64,000 bases of DNA from Phoronis australis (Eukaryota; Phoronida; Phoronidae). The stretch lies in contig NMRA01000059.1 in the NCBI GenBank assembly GCA_002633005.1, positions 709,150-773,149 of the forward strand, written 5' to 3'. The notes beneath the pieces were generated by a model. That model was not told the DNA's origin. It did no database searches and saw only the letters and a program-made list of their open reading frames with translations. This document shows, piece by piece, positions 11,713 through 22,915 of this stretch (position 1 is its first letter; each line of letters opens with the position of its first letter). The translations under genes were made by a program, and so were the position numbers.

Positions 11713-12796
11713 CTGCGTTACTGAAAACTGTTCAATTAGCGGTGCTTATATGTGAAATCAAGAAATGTGTTCTAAAGTACAGATGTACTGATATAAAAAG
11801 TGACGTGTGCAATCGGTACATGTCTGTAAGGGTTCAAGACCGTGGCCAAGTTAGGTACTCACAAAAGCAGCACAATGGCTGTTCAAGTTTCTAAAGCCTG
11901 AGCCGGAACAATTATTTTGTTTTATAAATCACCCCGGCAGTGATTTTAAAAGCAGTATGAGTTCACAATTTCACTGAAGACCAAAGATTAAGATTAAAAT
12001 TTTCCTAACGTAATGTTGAGGACACTCCTCAGTGGATTAAACTAGTTAAACTGGAAAAAAGTCTGAAATATGTAGAGCAAAATATTTGTAGCTTACCATA
12101 GGTATCCACTAACAGTAATTCTATTGTCTTATTAAAGGTTACTGGAGCTGAGTTTTCCTAAGTAACACGACTAAATTTAAAATTAAACCAAATTATTGTA
12201 TGTTTTTATCCTAATGAATCACGAAAGCCGCACGTCCTCTCATTCTGTAATAATAATTTAATCGGGATTCCTAGAAAAAATATGAAAAATCGTCACCCAG
12301 TTGCCAATGATCTCAACCTGATCTCCGTTGGGCGAAAAGTGGAATTGGTTATGCGGGAGAGAATGCAAAAGTGCGAATTATCCACGGTTCTTTGGATGAG
12401 GTAAAGTTGAATACTCTGTGGAAAAGCGGGACGTGAGAACGAACAGCGAACTTGCGTGGTGAATTACAAATGGCGAGCTACCGATATTTACGATCGATTG
12501 TCGGAGCATCATTTCTGTTTTCCGCTCCTTTCGGCCATTCTGAACTTACTTCGTACATGTAAGCCAACACTTGCGTATTTCACCTTACCGTGCTTTCTGC
12601 ACATTTTATCACACTGGCTATTTTCAGCCGGACACAAGAACATAGCATTACCTGTTAATATCCGGCATCAAAAGCAATGTCAAAGGACCATCTATGCTTC
12701 TGATAACTGTACTTCATTTCTGTTGCTTCCCTTTTGCCGTAAAACGTTATTTGCCAACCTATTTTTAAGTGGTCTCACGAAATAGACTTCTACATC

Positions 12797-13497
12797 GTTG
12801 GCCAATGGGGTGAACGCACACAAATTACGCGCGTGAGTTAATTCATGTTAGAGGTGTAAAATCATTGTTTTCGGCGTAAAGTAATTATTTGCGGCGTAAA
12901 GTAATTAAACTTTAGACGTAAAGTAATCATTGGCCAAACGGGTGAACGTTAAGCACCTATTGTGTAAGTTAATTTATTTAGAGGCGTAAAGCATTCTTGG
13001 CCAAATAGGTAAACATTGCGCACGTGAATTGCGTAATTAAATAAATTATTGTTCGTGACTTAAATTCATTATTAACGGCGTAAATTCATTATACGTGGCG
13101 TAAATTAACTTTTAACGGCGTAAAGTAACTATTTGCAGCGTAAATTAACCTTTAACGACATGAAGTAACTAATTGCAGAGTAAAGTAACTTTTAATGGCG
13201 TGAATTAGTTATTTGTTACGTTAATTAAAGTGAATTTACATAATTTACGCACGTAAATATTTAATTACCGTGCATAAAATAAACACGTGAGTAATTACTT
13301 TACGCCGTTAAAAGTTACGTTACGTCGCAAATAATTACTTCACGCCATTAAAAGTTAGTTTTTACCCCAAATAATTGCTTTACGCCTTTAAACGTTACTT
13401 TACGCCTCTAATAATTACTTTACGCCGCTAAGGGTTAATTTATGCCGCAAATAATTAATCTACACCGTTGATAATTAATTTATGCCACGTATAAAAA
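12797..13497. repeat. AT-rich GGCGTAAA / TTTACGCC foldback cluster
   Basis: The left part (12,797-13,250) has a dozen spaced copies of GGCGTAAAGTAA-like words separated by ATTATTTGC or TTTTAAC. The right part (13,260-13,497) has the reverse complements (TAATTACTTTACGCC). Within the left part a ~130-bp unit beginning TTGGCCAA…GGTGAACG recurs at about 12,800, 12,930 and 13,000. The whole can fold on itself. It ends about 35 bases from the exon-1 donor. Confidence 0.7.
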
Positions 13498-13532
13498 TCA
13501 ATTTACGTACGTACTGATACCAACAATATTAC

Positions 13533-14163
13533 CTTTAAATATCTGACCCCATATTGTAGAGCTTTTACGTTTGAGCATTCTTTTAAGAAGCGGTAGAACT
13601 TCAGTCCATGAATATTCCATCTGAGGCAGTAGTACCTCTCGCGGTGGCTTCAGTTCTGCTTCGTCGCCATAAGATTCCGTGCTGCCATCTATAATCATGT
13701 CGATAAGTTCTGCAAGGCGATTGCACATGCATATATTGGACACTCCGTCGGTTATCCCGTGCATCCAACTGATGATCACGGCGTACTTATAGGGCTTGGC
13801 TGGATCGGTATCATCTGCGCCGTGTTGTGGCACAAGCCGTACCCGCCACATGGGACCGCTCTTTGAGTATTTTGTGTGTAACAACTCATGATAAATCGCA
13901 AGCCAGTCACCTCCAAGAATGCGTTTATAATCGACATCGTCGTTTTGTCTTTCTTCAAAGTACTTCTCTCCGTCGCGCTCGACGACAGACATCCGCAGCA
14001 TAGGGTATATTTTTCGCCAGTTTTTCAACGAGGTCAACATCGCGTAATCCACAAGCTCATACTTGATGGACATCATCAGGCAGTAAACAATTGTTCCAAA
14101 GCCAGTAAGTTCCATAAGGTCCACAAAAACGTTCTCCATTTTTCCTAGCGCACGACTAACACT
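13533..14163 (-). CDS. HXXXD acyltransferase copy 1, exon 1 (5' end missing)
   Basis: First coding exon, open from the N at 14164 down to the donor AAAG|GTAATA at 13533, phase 1. It contains the catalytic-type motif HGITDG (HXXXD) after the strand YAVIISW, preceded by the Pro/Met-rich stretch PMWRVRLV. The start codon used by copy 2 has no counterpart here: the sequence runs upstream as SVSRALGK and hits the single N, after which it matches DNA about 1.3 kb further upstream in copy 2. So the front of this gene is most likely lost at an assembly break rather than decayed. A start at the internal ATG (14139) would remove little of the conserved domain. Confidence 0.7.
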
Positions 14164-14164
14164 N
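14164..14164. other. single-N assembly join inside acyltransferase copy 1
   Basis: Downstream sequence matches copy 2 coding DNA near 22,89x, while upstream sequence matches copy 2 near 24,240. About 1.3 kb including the start codon appears to be absent at this join. Confidence 0.65.
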
Positions 14165-16760
14165 TGCCACCATATTTGTACCGAATCTCCCACGTACGCC
14201 CTAGATGGGGGCACAGTGGCGGATTTAGGGGTGGCCAAGGGGCCATGGCCCCTTAAAATTCCCCCAGATTCCATTTGGCAGTTCCGGGGGTGCGAATTTC
14301 TGACGGGTAAACCCTGGCTAATACTCTGTCCTGCTCCTCAACTCAAAATTATGGATCCGCCCCTTGAACAATCCCGGGAATGAAACCATCAAGAGTTGAG
14401 TATCCGTGAACCAACACGGAGAGTAAGATTGGGCTTACGACCAGTACACTGACCGGTAGCTGGAAGCTGCCTCAAGTAGCTATAATTGAGATCTAAGAGT
14501 GTGAGAACACGAAATTCCCGATGAACTAAAACTAGTTGCTGGTCAGCTCAGCTGTGATTCACTTGAGACATGCAGCTCGCACCGGCCGTCTGCACTCACA
14601 CGAAGGTCAAGATTCACTTTATTGTGACCCAGTTTTGGGAAAGCTTTATTTTATTTTGGTCATTCTTTGAAGGAGTTGTTTTGAAAAGGTGAGGTCCCAA
14701 AGTCCCTGGTATAGTGCCTTTGGAGCTGTTTCAAAATGCCTAGTTGAAACACGACCGGTAGTCCAGTTTCTGGTGGCTGGGGAAAAGGACAGTGTGTCCC
14801 AAAAATTTACACACTTCCTGAATGCCTGGAGTTCAAATTCAGTTCCCGTGGATCACTGAGATTCTGCGCGGGCCTATTGCATGGTTACATCTTATTTTTA
14901 ACGTGGGTATGTCAGTCATGACGTGTACTACTCGAATCAGGACAAACAATGAATTCAGTTTTGAAGAGCAACAATTCATTGCTCAATACACATGTACTAC
15001 TGGAAACTAAAAACACCAAGGAAATGCAAAGATAACCTTTCCAAGCAATGAATTTAATTTTATGTATTTATGGATTTTTAAAATGTTTTTTGTATCTACG
15101 GTTTGCGAGTCCAAATTTCATCAATGTCTGAGAGTTATTTTAGATATGCAAAAATCGTCTATAAATGTACTTTACTATTTGAGGATCGGATTATAGTTTT
15201 TCCAACTTCAGGATGCAATTAAATTCACTGAAACATCATCAATTCTTACAAGATTAGCTTCTAATTGTCAAAAATCATCTATGGATGTATCGATTTTCGT
15301 AGACACATAAGCAAGTAAATCAGTGTTTATCAAAACGGAATGTTATTAGCAATTTCCGTGAGGAATATGGGAGATGGGGGATTCGTATTAAGGTGTGTTT
15401 TTGCTATTTCAGAGGTACCTATAACGGCTCACGAGGTAAATTTGAAATCCGCTGACAAAAAACGCTGAAATCTTTGTTTATGATTGCGAGAGTTCTTTGA
15501 GTACCCCTTTCGACATGTACATCACAAATAGTAGCCTAGACAGCAGTGTTTTCCACATGTGGGAATTCCTTACAAACAACTCATAGTAACCATCTTCAAA
15601 GGAGATACTATTTTTGTGATAGTACGGGAAACAGTAACACTATTTTATAACTAACCATCAGATATAGTCCCTTTGTGTTATTCACTAACAGTGGCCTTCA
15701 CGTTCTTCAAAATTCCACCCTTTCGATGGCGGCAATCCTACTGTATTCATATTTTTGGTTGTTTGGGTCGAATGGCTGTGCTGTGCACGAATGTTTTGTG
15801 CTTTTTTGATAAATTCTGAATCTCAACTTCCATCCTAAAGATTTGGCAGTGTCGGATTTACATGTAAAGAAGGACAAAGGGACATTTCCCCCGAACTGCT
15901 CCATCGAGAGAGGGTGCCGTCTGAAATGGGACACCTTAATATGACAGGCTAAACAACATTAAGCTTGGAAAACGAGTGACAGTTCATTCCGCCGTCGTGT
16001 GGTCCCGAAACGATGCAGGGAGTGACCTCTTTCAACATGGAAGCCGGTTGCACGATTTCACAAAAACAAGAAAATAGAGGTGATCGATTTTAGGGGCCCT
16101 CTCTCCGTGAGCGGGCCCTTAAGAATTTGCCAATAAAAACACAAATAAGGTGGCCACTTGATTGTCGTCAATGGCCTCCTTCAAGGGCGAGACCCCTAAA
16201 TATGAAAATATCTATATTTTTTGAATATCAGGAAATGCACAGCAATTGATGTTATCTGTCAGGTCATCAATTTTTTTCAAGTAATATACAGTTTGAAGAA
16301 AAAATAAAGGGAAACTTGTCTCCGTTATCCCTTGCCAGAGGGGCATCTGGAAAATTATAGTTTCGCATTCGCAAAAATTGACTTACGGGATTTAAAAATC
16401 CAGTAAATTAGTGTGCTCCGCAAAAGCTTCGCTTTACAAATTTCCTCGATCTTTCGAAATATATGCATGATTGATTTCGTGCACGTTTTCAAGTGCGTTT
16501 AGACGACCTGTGCTGCAAAAGCGGAGACCCGAACGACAATGTCCTGGCCAGGGTCCTCAAAAGGTAAACCATGCACTGATGCAGAGTTATTAAATGTTCG
16601 ACTCTTGAATTTTCTCTCTTATCCGTATTTCGGAGTTTTTCTTTTCTCGACTGTCCCCTGTCCCACGCCTATGTCGGTTGCCACGGTTTAACCCTGACGC
16701 CTGAAATTTTTTTGGGGGGGCCGTGCCCCCCCAGCCCCCCCGGCTTCCTACGGCCCTCTA
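14165..16760. repeat. segmental duplication, copy 1 upstream flank
   Basis: Non-coding flank that matches 24,240-26,390 in the same orientation. Shared landmarks include ATATTTGTACCGAA, AAGGTCAAG…TTTATT, CGGTAGTCCAGTTTCTG, TCAGTTCCCGTGG, GATTAGCTTCTAATTGTCAA, CCTCTCTCCGTGAG-like tracts and CCTGACGCCTGAAA followed by a G-run and CTTCCTACGGCCCT. I see no gene in it. Confidence 0.75.
14214..14366. mobile_element. small hAT-like insertion
   Basis: The left end CAGTGGCGGATTTAGG and right end GGATCCGCCCCTTG resemble a diverged inverted pair. Copy 2 of the surrounding duplication lacks this ~150-bp segment at about 24,285, so it looks like an insertion after duplication or a loss from copy 2. Target duplication is not clear. 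Confidence 0.45.
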
Positions 16761-17001
16761 TCGTCTAGCATTTGAAATTCATAAACTTCCCCGGATTTTT
16801 TAAGTTGCACATTTTTTTAAGGATATTTTTATGCGTTCCTAATATAGAATTATCTAGCAGGAGGTGGCCTCTTTTCCCAAGACCAGAAATTGAGAAAATG
16901 CACAAGATTGTATTTATTACTGGGTCAAACTTCGTCTTGCTGCTAAATCAGTTGTCTTTATTACTTAACTTGACAATATATAAATAAATATTAATCATAT
17001 A

Positions 17002-17080
17002 CAGACAGACAGACAGACCCGGCGACACACACACACAAACACACCCAAGCCCGCACTCACGCACGCACAAACACACAGAA
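17002..17080. repeat. microsatellite (CAGA)n then (CA)n
   Basis: Short runs of ACAGACAGACAGAC followed by ACACACACAC and interrupted CA-rich DNA. Confidence 0.8.
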
Positions 17081-18286
17081 ATTTATTTATTTATTTATTC
17101 GTTTATATAAGTCATTTTGAGTCATTTTGATCCTACGTCAGCATGTCCACTACACAGAACAGCGAACTATCCTCTGGGAGAACGTAGACTCTTAAAAAGC
17201 AAGAACTCCAATATCGACAGTCTATTGTGAGGAACTCTGGGGTTGTGTGTCTGCAACTAAACCCAGCAAGTACAGTATAAAGAATTTGGAGGTGATATTT
17301 ACATCGTCTCGGCACCCGACGTTGAAGAATCCAAAAAAGTTGGCAAGGCTCGAGCATTCGAAACCAGTCAAAATCGCTCACATACAAGTAGAGGGGAACA
17401 GAAAGACAGCAAGAGAAACCTCCAGAGCTTGCCGTCGTCGGTTCTGCTTGAACTGTGGTATGTGGGTCTTCTTGGGTGACAAGCCTTGTGCTAAGATGAG
17501 TAAATTCGGACAAGTAGGCCTTTGGATAAATGTGGTTCCGGCCCATTGCGTAATTGAACTTTCGTGCCATTGGACAAATGCGTATATTCGGAGAAATGGA
17601 CCTTCACATTAATGGGTAAATTTTCGGTCAAACGGGATGTCGGATAAATGAACTGTCGGACCAATGTCTGATTTTTCGGATTAACGGATCGTCGGAAAAT
17701 GGGCTGTTGGACAAATACTAAATTTTCAGACTAATGGGCTGTCAGACCATTGGGTAGATTTTCGGACTAGTCTGTCGTCGGGCATATGGGGTACCTGAAA
17801 ATTAGGTTGTAATCGTGAATCAGTTTCGTCTATTTTTCGATAAGTGCCGACTCTTTGCGGACATTTGTGCACTTTTGACACTTGTGACAACTACATGTCT
17901 GCTTGATTTTCCCCACAGCTTGTCATTACTCAATGCATTATCTGTTTGATTTGTAAAGTGCCTCCACAACACTATCTTGACTTAGCATTTATGACCAATC
18001 GATAACATTTAGAATAAATAAAAATACGAATAGGTTTTATAGTTAGATATTTCAAAATGAAAATCAACAGGAGAAATGAGAGCAAATATTTACCACTTGA
18101 TGAACAAAACGTACCAAAACACGTATGACAAAGGTAAGGAAGACTTTGTAAAATCATTGACATCTACGGAGCGAATACAGAAATTTGATATGGATACGGA
18201 GAAAATGTTGCTCAATAAAACATAAATTTGTAACAAGCGTGCACGACAATAACAACTGCAGATAACAATACGCATCCCTAACGCAA

Positions 18287-18535
18287 TACATACTGTAATG
18301 CTCTGAAATGTGAATCACGTTTGAATAATCAGTCAGTAATAATTGCAATACATACTGTAATGCTCTGAAATGTGAATCACGTTTGAATAATCAGTCAGTA
18401 ATAATTGCACTACATACTGTTATGCTCTGAAATGTGAATCACGTTTGAATAATCAGTCAGTAATAATTACACTACATACTGTAATGCTCTGAAATGTGAA
18501 TCACTTTTGAATAATCAGTCAGTAATAATTACACT
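18287..18535. repeat. 62-bp tandem repeat, 4 copies
   Basis: Units begin TACATACTGTAATGCTCTG at 18287, 18349, 18411 and 18473, nearly identical. Confidence 0.9.
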
Positions 18536-18934
18536 ATCACGAGCAATTACTGTTAGATACACGAAAATACGTTATCAATAAATACTTCGAAAAATAATAA
18601 AATTAGATGTCTAATTTACGTCACTTTTTGAACCTCTGTATGATCGTTTGGTCGCTGATTTATTGTGATTTAGAGCAGCGAGATTATTGCTATACAAACG
18701 TGAATAGTTAAATTTTTCTACACACGTATTATATATGATAACATTTCAGTTCACTACTTTATCTGAGGCGGACCTTTATGACCACTTCGCCAAATGGGGG
18801 ACGAGCCCCCAGAGCCCCCTCCCCCCTGGGTGCGCGCATGTGAACTCTATTTCTAAACTCAGAGTGTCAAAACGCGGTGATTGCAATCAAAGTCATACAT
18901 ACATGGTTGTGGTCTGTGATCACGTAACACATCA

Positions 18935-18990
18935 GTGAACTAAATGCTACCGCTCTAGGGATTCGAACCCGAGTGCCAGACGCAAGAATC
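18935..18990 (-). repeat. tRNA-derived SINE-like fragment
   Basis: On the minus strand CACTCGGGTTCGAATCCC matches the pol III B box. The A-box half is not convincing. Confidence 0.35.
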
Positions 18991-19230
18991 TCACTAAAGA
19001 AGCTTTTATGTTCACATGCTCTGCTTATAATACATAGTAATTTTCCCCCAAATTCGCGCGCGTTTTTGCTTTTTTTCGCAAGAAACTAGGATTACGGAAC
19101 CTACGCCAGTTGTGAGATCGTAACTGGTGCATGATACACATCAGCTTCAAAACGCAGCGACTACAGGACTGCCTTAGGTTGATAGACTGTGAACGCCCCT
19201 CACTATTGTTTCCATTCAAATGCATTTGAG

Positions 19231-19931
19231 CTACTGCAAAATTGCCGATCGTAATATTTTCATCGAGTGGTTAGCAATTCTAGAGGCTTGTTCTGCAGTA
19301 CAAAACCAAGTATCGAAGTTCATGCTGCACAGGAGTCTGCCTCTAAAAGTCGTGAAATTGAAGAGTGTAGGCACCCCATAACGTCGAAAAGACGTGGAAC
19401 GACAGAGCCAGGTAACATCGACATTTTTATATTCCCCCGGAAACATCTGAGATATGTCACGAAGGTTTGAAAAAGAGGTGTCAAATGACGTCACTGGTAC
19501 AGCTGTCGCCTTCGTTATGAAGGATTCCGCGTCCAGAAGATACAGAACCGTTAGAATTTCTTTTTGAAGGTCACCCTTATTCAACGCTTTAATGAGATCG
19601 TCACCTATCGTCCTAGTGCTTAGCCAGAAATCTTCCTGCTCTGAAACTACGCAGGGCACGTTCAGCATTCCGACGTAGAACCCATAAACATCCTGACCGG
19701 GCTCCAAATATCGCCGCAGGCTCACAGAATGAGAATTCAAAATACTCAATGCCTCTCCTTTGGCACCTCCCTTCTTCAGCTCAGCGTAAATGGCACGGCA
19801 GACGGCATTGACCAAAGCACTGTTCACAGTGACTTTTTCGTGTTTACAACGACTTACTAAACCCGCAGTTTCTTCTGCAGTCAAAGCACCCATGTCGAGG
19901 AACCCCATCACGCTCTCGCTTTCTTTGTCAA
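19231..19931 (-). CDS. HXXXD acyltransferase copy 2, exon 2 (C-terminal half)
   Basis: Terminal exon of the intact copy. The acceptor TTTTTTCAG lies before 19931, entered in phase 1, and the frame stays open to a stop at 19231. It encodes 232 residues. The order of features matches copy 1: the KVTVNSALVNAVCRAIYAEL helix, the YGFYVGMLNVPCVVSEQE strand region and FSNLRDISQMFPGEY. Joined to exon 1 the protein has 451 residues, close to the usual 420-480 for PapA5-type and alcohol acetyltransferase proteins. No signal peptide is evident, so cytosolic action is likely (inference). Confidence 0.75.
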
Positions 19932-20864
19932 CTGAAAAAATGAGTGAAGTACGTTTCCGGAGAGTTAACAAACAGCGTACAGTCTGCTCTGAAAGAGGCC
20001 ATAAATCTTCGTGCACAGTCGGGACATTTTAATAGAATTTCTCTGCATCAAAATGTTAACTTAACTACGTTTTCTCGTGTAATCTTAAAGAGACCAGAAA
20101 CGGGAAAACACATAAAAATAACTTTTAAACAGGTTGCGGAGAATACACTTCTTGGAGATGCTAACGTGACAGTTCTCCACTTAAAATTTACGAGAATTTC
20201 AAGAAAAATCGCCAGATTTACTGTTTTTAAAACACAGACGAAATACAAACTCTCATTATTACTCAAGTTATCCGCCACTAATCATCTATATAATATACAC
20301 ATGCACTCAAAAATTTACCCAGTAAATATCAAACGGCATAATCGCCATTATTTTGTTTGCATCAAAGGTCAAAGGTCACATTTTCCATAAAGGGGAAATA
20401 TGCTACGTCTATGTCTTGCTATACCAAATAAAGAGACGTGCTTTGCCTTGCGGAAGAAAAAGCGACGAAGAGATCAGCAAATGGCAGATCGTTTTTTGAA
20501 ATTTGAAACTTAAGGGAAATGCTTTGACAAAAACAAAAACTCAAAATATTTACGAACAAACCTTAAAAATACATGGTGAACAGTTCTGTTTCAGTAGCGT
20601 GGTCGAAAAACACTTTGAATAAAGCAATAAAGACTTGTTCTTCGCGTTCTATGTCACTTTAAGCGCAAAAACTAATCTCTGGCGTCGAGTAGTAGGGTAT
20701 ATATCAGAGATAAAAAACAAGATGTTTTTCGATCTTATCAACAGCAAATTTCACCTTCATGATAGCCTACATGTACGTGTTCTTAGACGGCTATAAACCG
20801 CAGCCTTAGCACTATCAATCGGATTTTAACTTGTTCCTTGAAGCGGGTATAAACCATGGGCACT

Positions 20865-20974
20865 GGTCGGATATAGCGGTCCCTAATTTAGAGAACCAGT
20901 TTCATTGATGAAATAACAGGCCTGTTATTCAGTGATTGCCTGGTTCTCTAAATTAGGGACCACTATATCCGACC
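20865..20974. repeat. 110-bp near-perfect palindrome
   Basis: The 35-base left arm (from GGTCGGATATAGCGGTCCC) pairs with the right arm (ending GACCACTATATCCGACC) with one mismatch. Pairing continues with few mismatches to the centre AACAGGCCTGTT. There is no coding potential. It could be a MITE or a small-RNA hairpin. Confidence 0.9.
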
Positions 20975-21264
20975 ATATCTTCCTAGCCATATATACGCTT
21001 CAAATGCCTGGAATTAAATTTGCTAAAAAATTCTTCTTGCTAAATGTAACGATTTAGTAGCTGAAAATTTCAACTTCCTTCTGACACCAGAAACTTATTG
21101 GGCCTGAGGCCTGTGTCATGAAAAATGACTGACGACTTATCAAGTGAAAAGTGATTGGCACAATCGCCGAATTCTTACCATAGCTCTAAAGGTTCTTATG
21201 ATAACAATTCGGACACCGTTATGCACATGCCTCATTTTATTTACCAAAGAGCGTACGATGAAAA

Positions 21265-22080
21265 GGTCCCACCAGAAACCTAATAGGGATCCCTCTAAAA
21301 GTTACTGAGCTAGCTCAAATATTCGAGATTCCACAAAACCACATTTCATATGATTCTCTGCATGTTACGGATCCCTAAATGGCTTACAGTGTATATGACT
21401 GACAGGATACATTCCATGTTTGGCAGGCCAGGATCTAAATCCCCATCAGAACGACCCAACGCTGCTGTCAGTGAAAGTTGAGGTTAAGATATTCGACGTA
21501 CCTGTCGAAATTGGTCTAAAATGAACAATTGTGCCACACTGAAAATAAATAGCCTGTGACAAATAATTGCGCTCAGAACGGTACGCCAGAAATCCAAAAA
21601 GGACTCCCCAAATTAAGGTAGCTCAAACATTTGAGATAACACAAAACAGTTCCACGGGATTCAGTAAATGCCACTGGTCATTAGATGCCATGGCAGACAA
21701 AACAAACTCGATCTGGATAGGGCTCACCAAAATTCCTCAAAAAATGCCCACGGAATACCATTGAAAACGTAATCTAGGACTGTCATCAAATAACCCATGA
21801 TACAAAAACCACCCTCTGGAAAGAGACCGCCGAAAACACCAAAAGACTCCACTCAAACTGAACTAGCTCAAACGCTCGACGTACAGTACATGTACCACTA
21901 AAACAATTCTACATGAATCAGCACATGCACTAATCTCGTATAGCACATGACGAAGCCGAAACTCCAGAAATGCCACTTACGGACTGCTCTTGCCATTCTG
22001 AGCTCATTTATAGATATTCATGGTAAGGGTAAAATTTGATTCATTAAAAAACAATCATGCCACATTCTACACCCTGTAGT
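21265..22080. repeat. diverged tandem repeat, unit ~250-300 bp
   Basis: A motif of the form AGCTCAAA(C/T)…GAGAT…CACAAAAC…TTC recurs near 21,312, 21,621 and 21,867, preceded each time by a CCAGAAA…GGGAT/GACTCC stretch. Divergence is high. Confidence 0.4.
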
Positions 22081-22260
22081 GTAACATCAAGCGTGCGGTG
22101 AGATTGCCAGTCAACAACAAAATGGCGATAGCGGTTTAATTGACATAACCCTCTGAGTGGAGTTCAGATCCTGTGCGGAATGCTCTCACAACAGTCGATA
22201 CTGGCCACGACTATAGTATATCATAACAATAAGTCTCAGGAGGTCAATGAAAAACATTAC

Positions 22261-22915
22261 CTTTAAATACCTGACCCCATATTGTCGATCCCTTATGTGC
22301 GAGCATTCCTTTAAGCAACGGTAGAACCTCATTCCACGAATATTCCTTCTGAGGCAGCAGTGCCTCTCGCGGTGGCTTCAATTCTGCTTCGTTCCCATAC
22401 ATTTCACTTCTGCCCTCAAGTGTGACGTCGATAAGTTCTGCTAGTCGGTTGCACATGCGTATGTTTGACGTACCATCGGTTATCCCGTGCATCCAACTGA
22501 TGATCACGGCGTACTTATAGGGCTTGACTGGATCGGTATCATCTGCGCCATGTTGTGGCACAAGCCGTACCCGCCACATGGGACCGCTCTTTGAGTATTT
22601 TGTGTGTAACAACTCATGATAAGTAGCAAGCCAGTCACCTCCTGGAATGCGCATATAATCGACATTTTCGTTTTGTCTTTCTTCAAAGTACTTCACCCCG
22701 TCGCGTTCGACTACCGACATTCGAAGCATGGGGTATATTTTTCGCCAGCTTTGCAACGAGGCCAGCATCGCAAAATCTGTAAGCTCATATTTCATCGACA
22801 TCTTCAGACAATATACAATTATGCCCAGGTCTGCAAAATTCATGCTGTCCACAAACAAGCTCTCCATATTTCCTAGCGCACGGCTTACTTTTTCGGATCC
22901 TTGACTTGACATCAT
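22261..22915 (-). CDS. HXXXD acyltransferase copy 2, exon 1 (N-terminal half)
   Basis: Starts at a tandem ATG-ATG at 22915 (MMSSQGSEKVSRALGN) and ends at donor AAAG|GTAATG, phase 1. The residues preceding the domain core match the family start (a Phe/Val-rich first strand VDSMNFADLGIIVYCLKMS). HGITDG supplies the HXXXD catalytic histidine and structural aspartate at about residue 170. The frame stays open upstream to 23308 (131 more codons) but the extra sequence is Lys/Arg/Gln-rich and unlike the family, so I take it as 5' UTR. The enzyme should transfer an acyl group from CoA or a carrier protein to an alcohol; the actual substrates cannot be read from the sequence. Confidence 0.75.

Larger units (their letters stand above)
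10823..13532 (-). other. intron of acyltransferase copy 1
   Basis: Phase-1 GT-AG intron of 2,710 bp. It holds a 22-bp tandem repeat at 11,630-11,712 and an AT-rich inverted repeat cluster at 12,797-13,497. The equivalent intron of copy 2 (19,932-22,260) has the same position and phase but different repeats. Confidence 0.65.
16760..19230. other. spacer between the two duplicated units
   Basis: No gene recognised. It contains a (CAGA)n/(CA)n microsatellite at 17,002-17,080, a loose repeat of TTCGGACTAATGGGCTGTCGG-like words at 17,565-17,790, a 62-bp tandem array at 18,287-18,535 and a half SINE at 18,935-18,990. Confidence 0.5.
19932..22260 (-). other. intron of acyltransferase copy 2
   Basis: Phase-1 intron of 2,329 bp, same position as in copy 1. 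It contains the 110-bp palindrome at 20,865-20,974 and three or four diverged ~250-300-bp repeats at 21,265-22,080 sharing CTAGCTCAAA…GAGAT…CACAAAAC. Confidence 0.65.
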
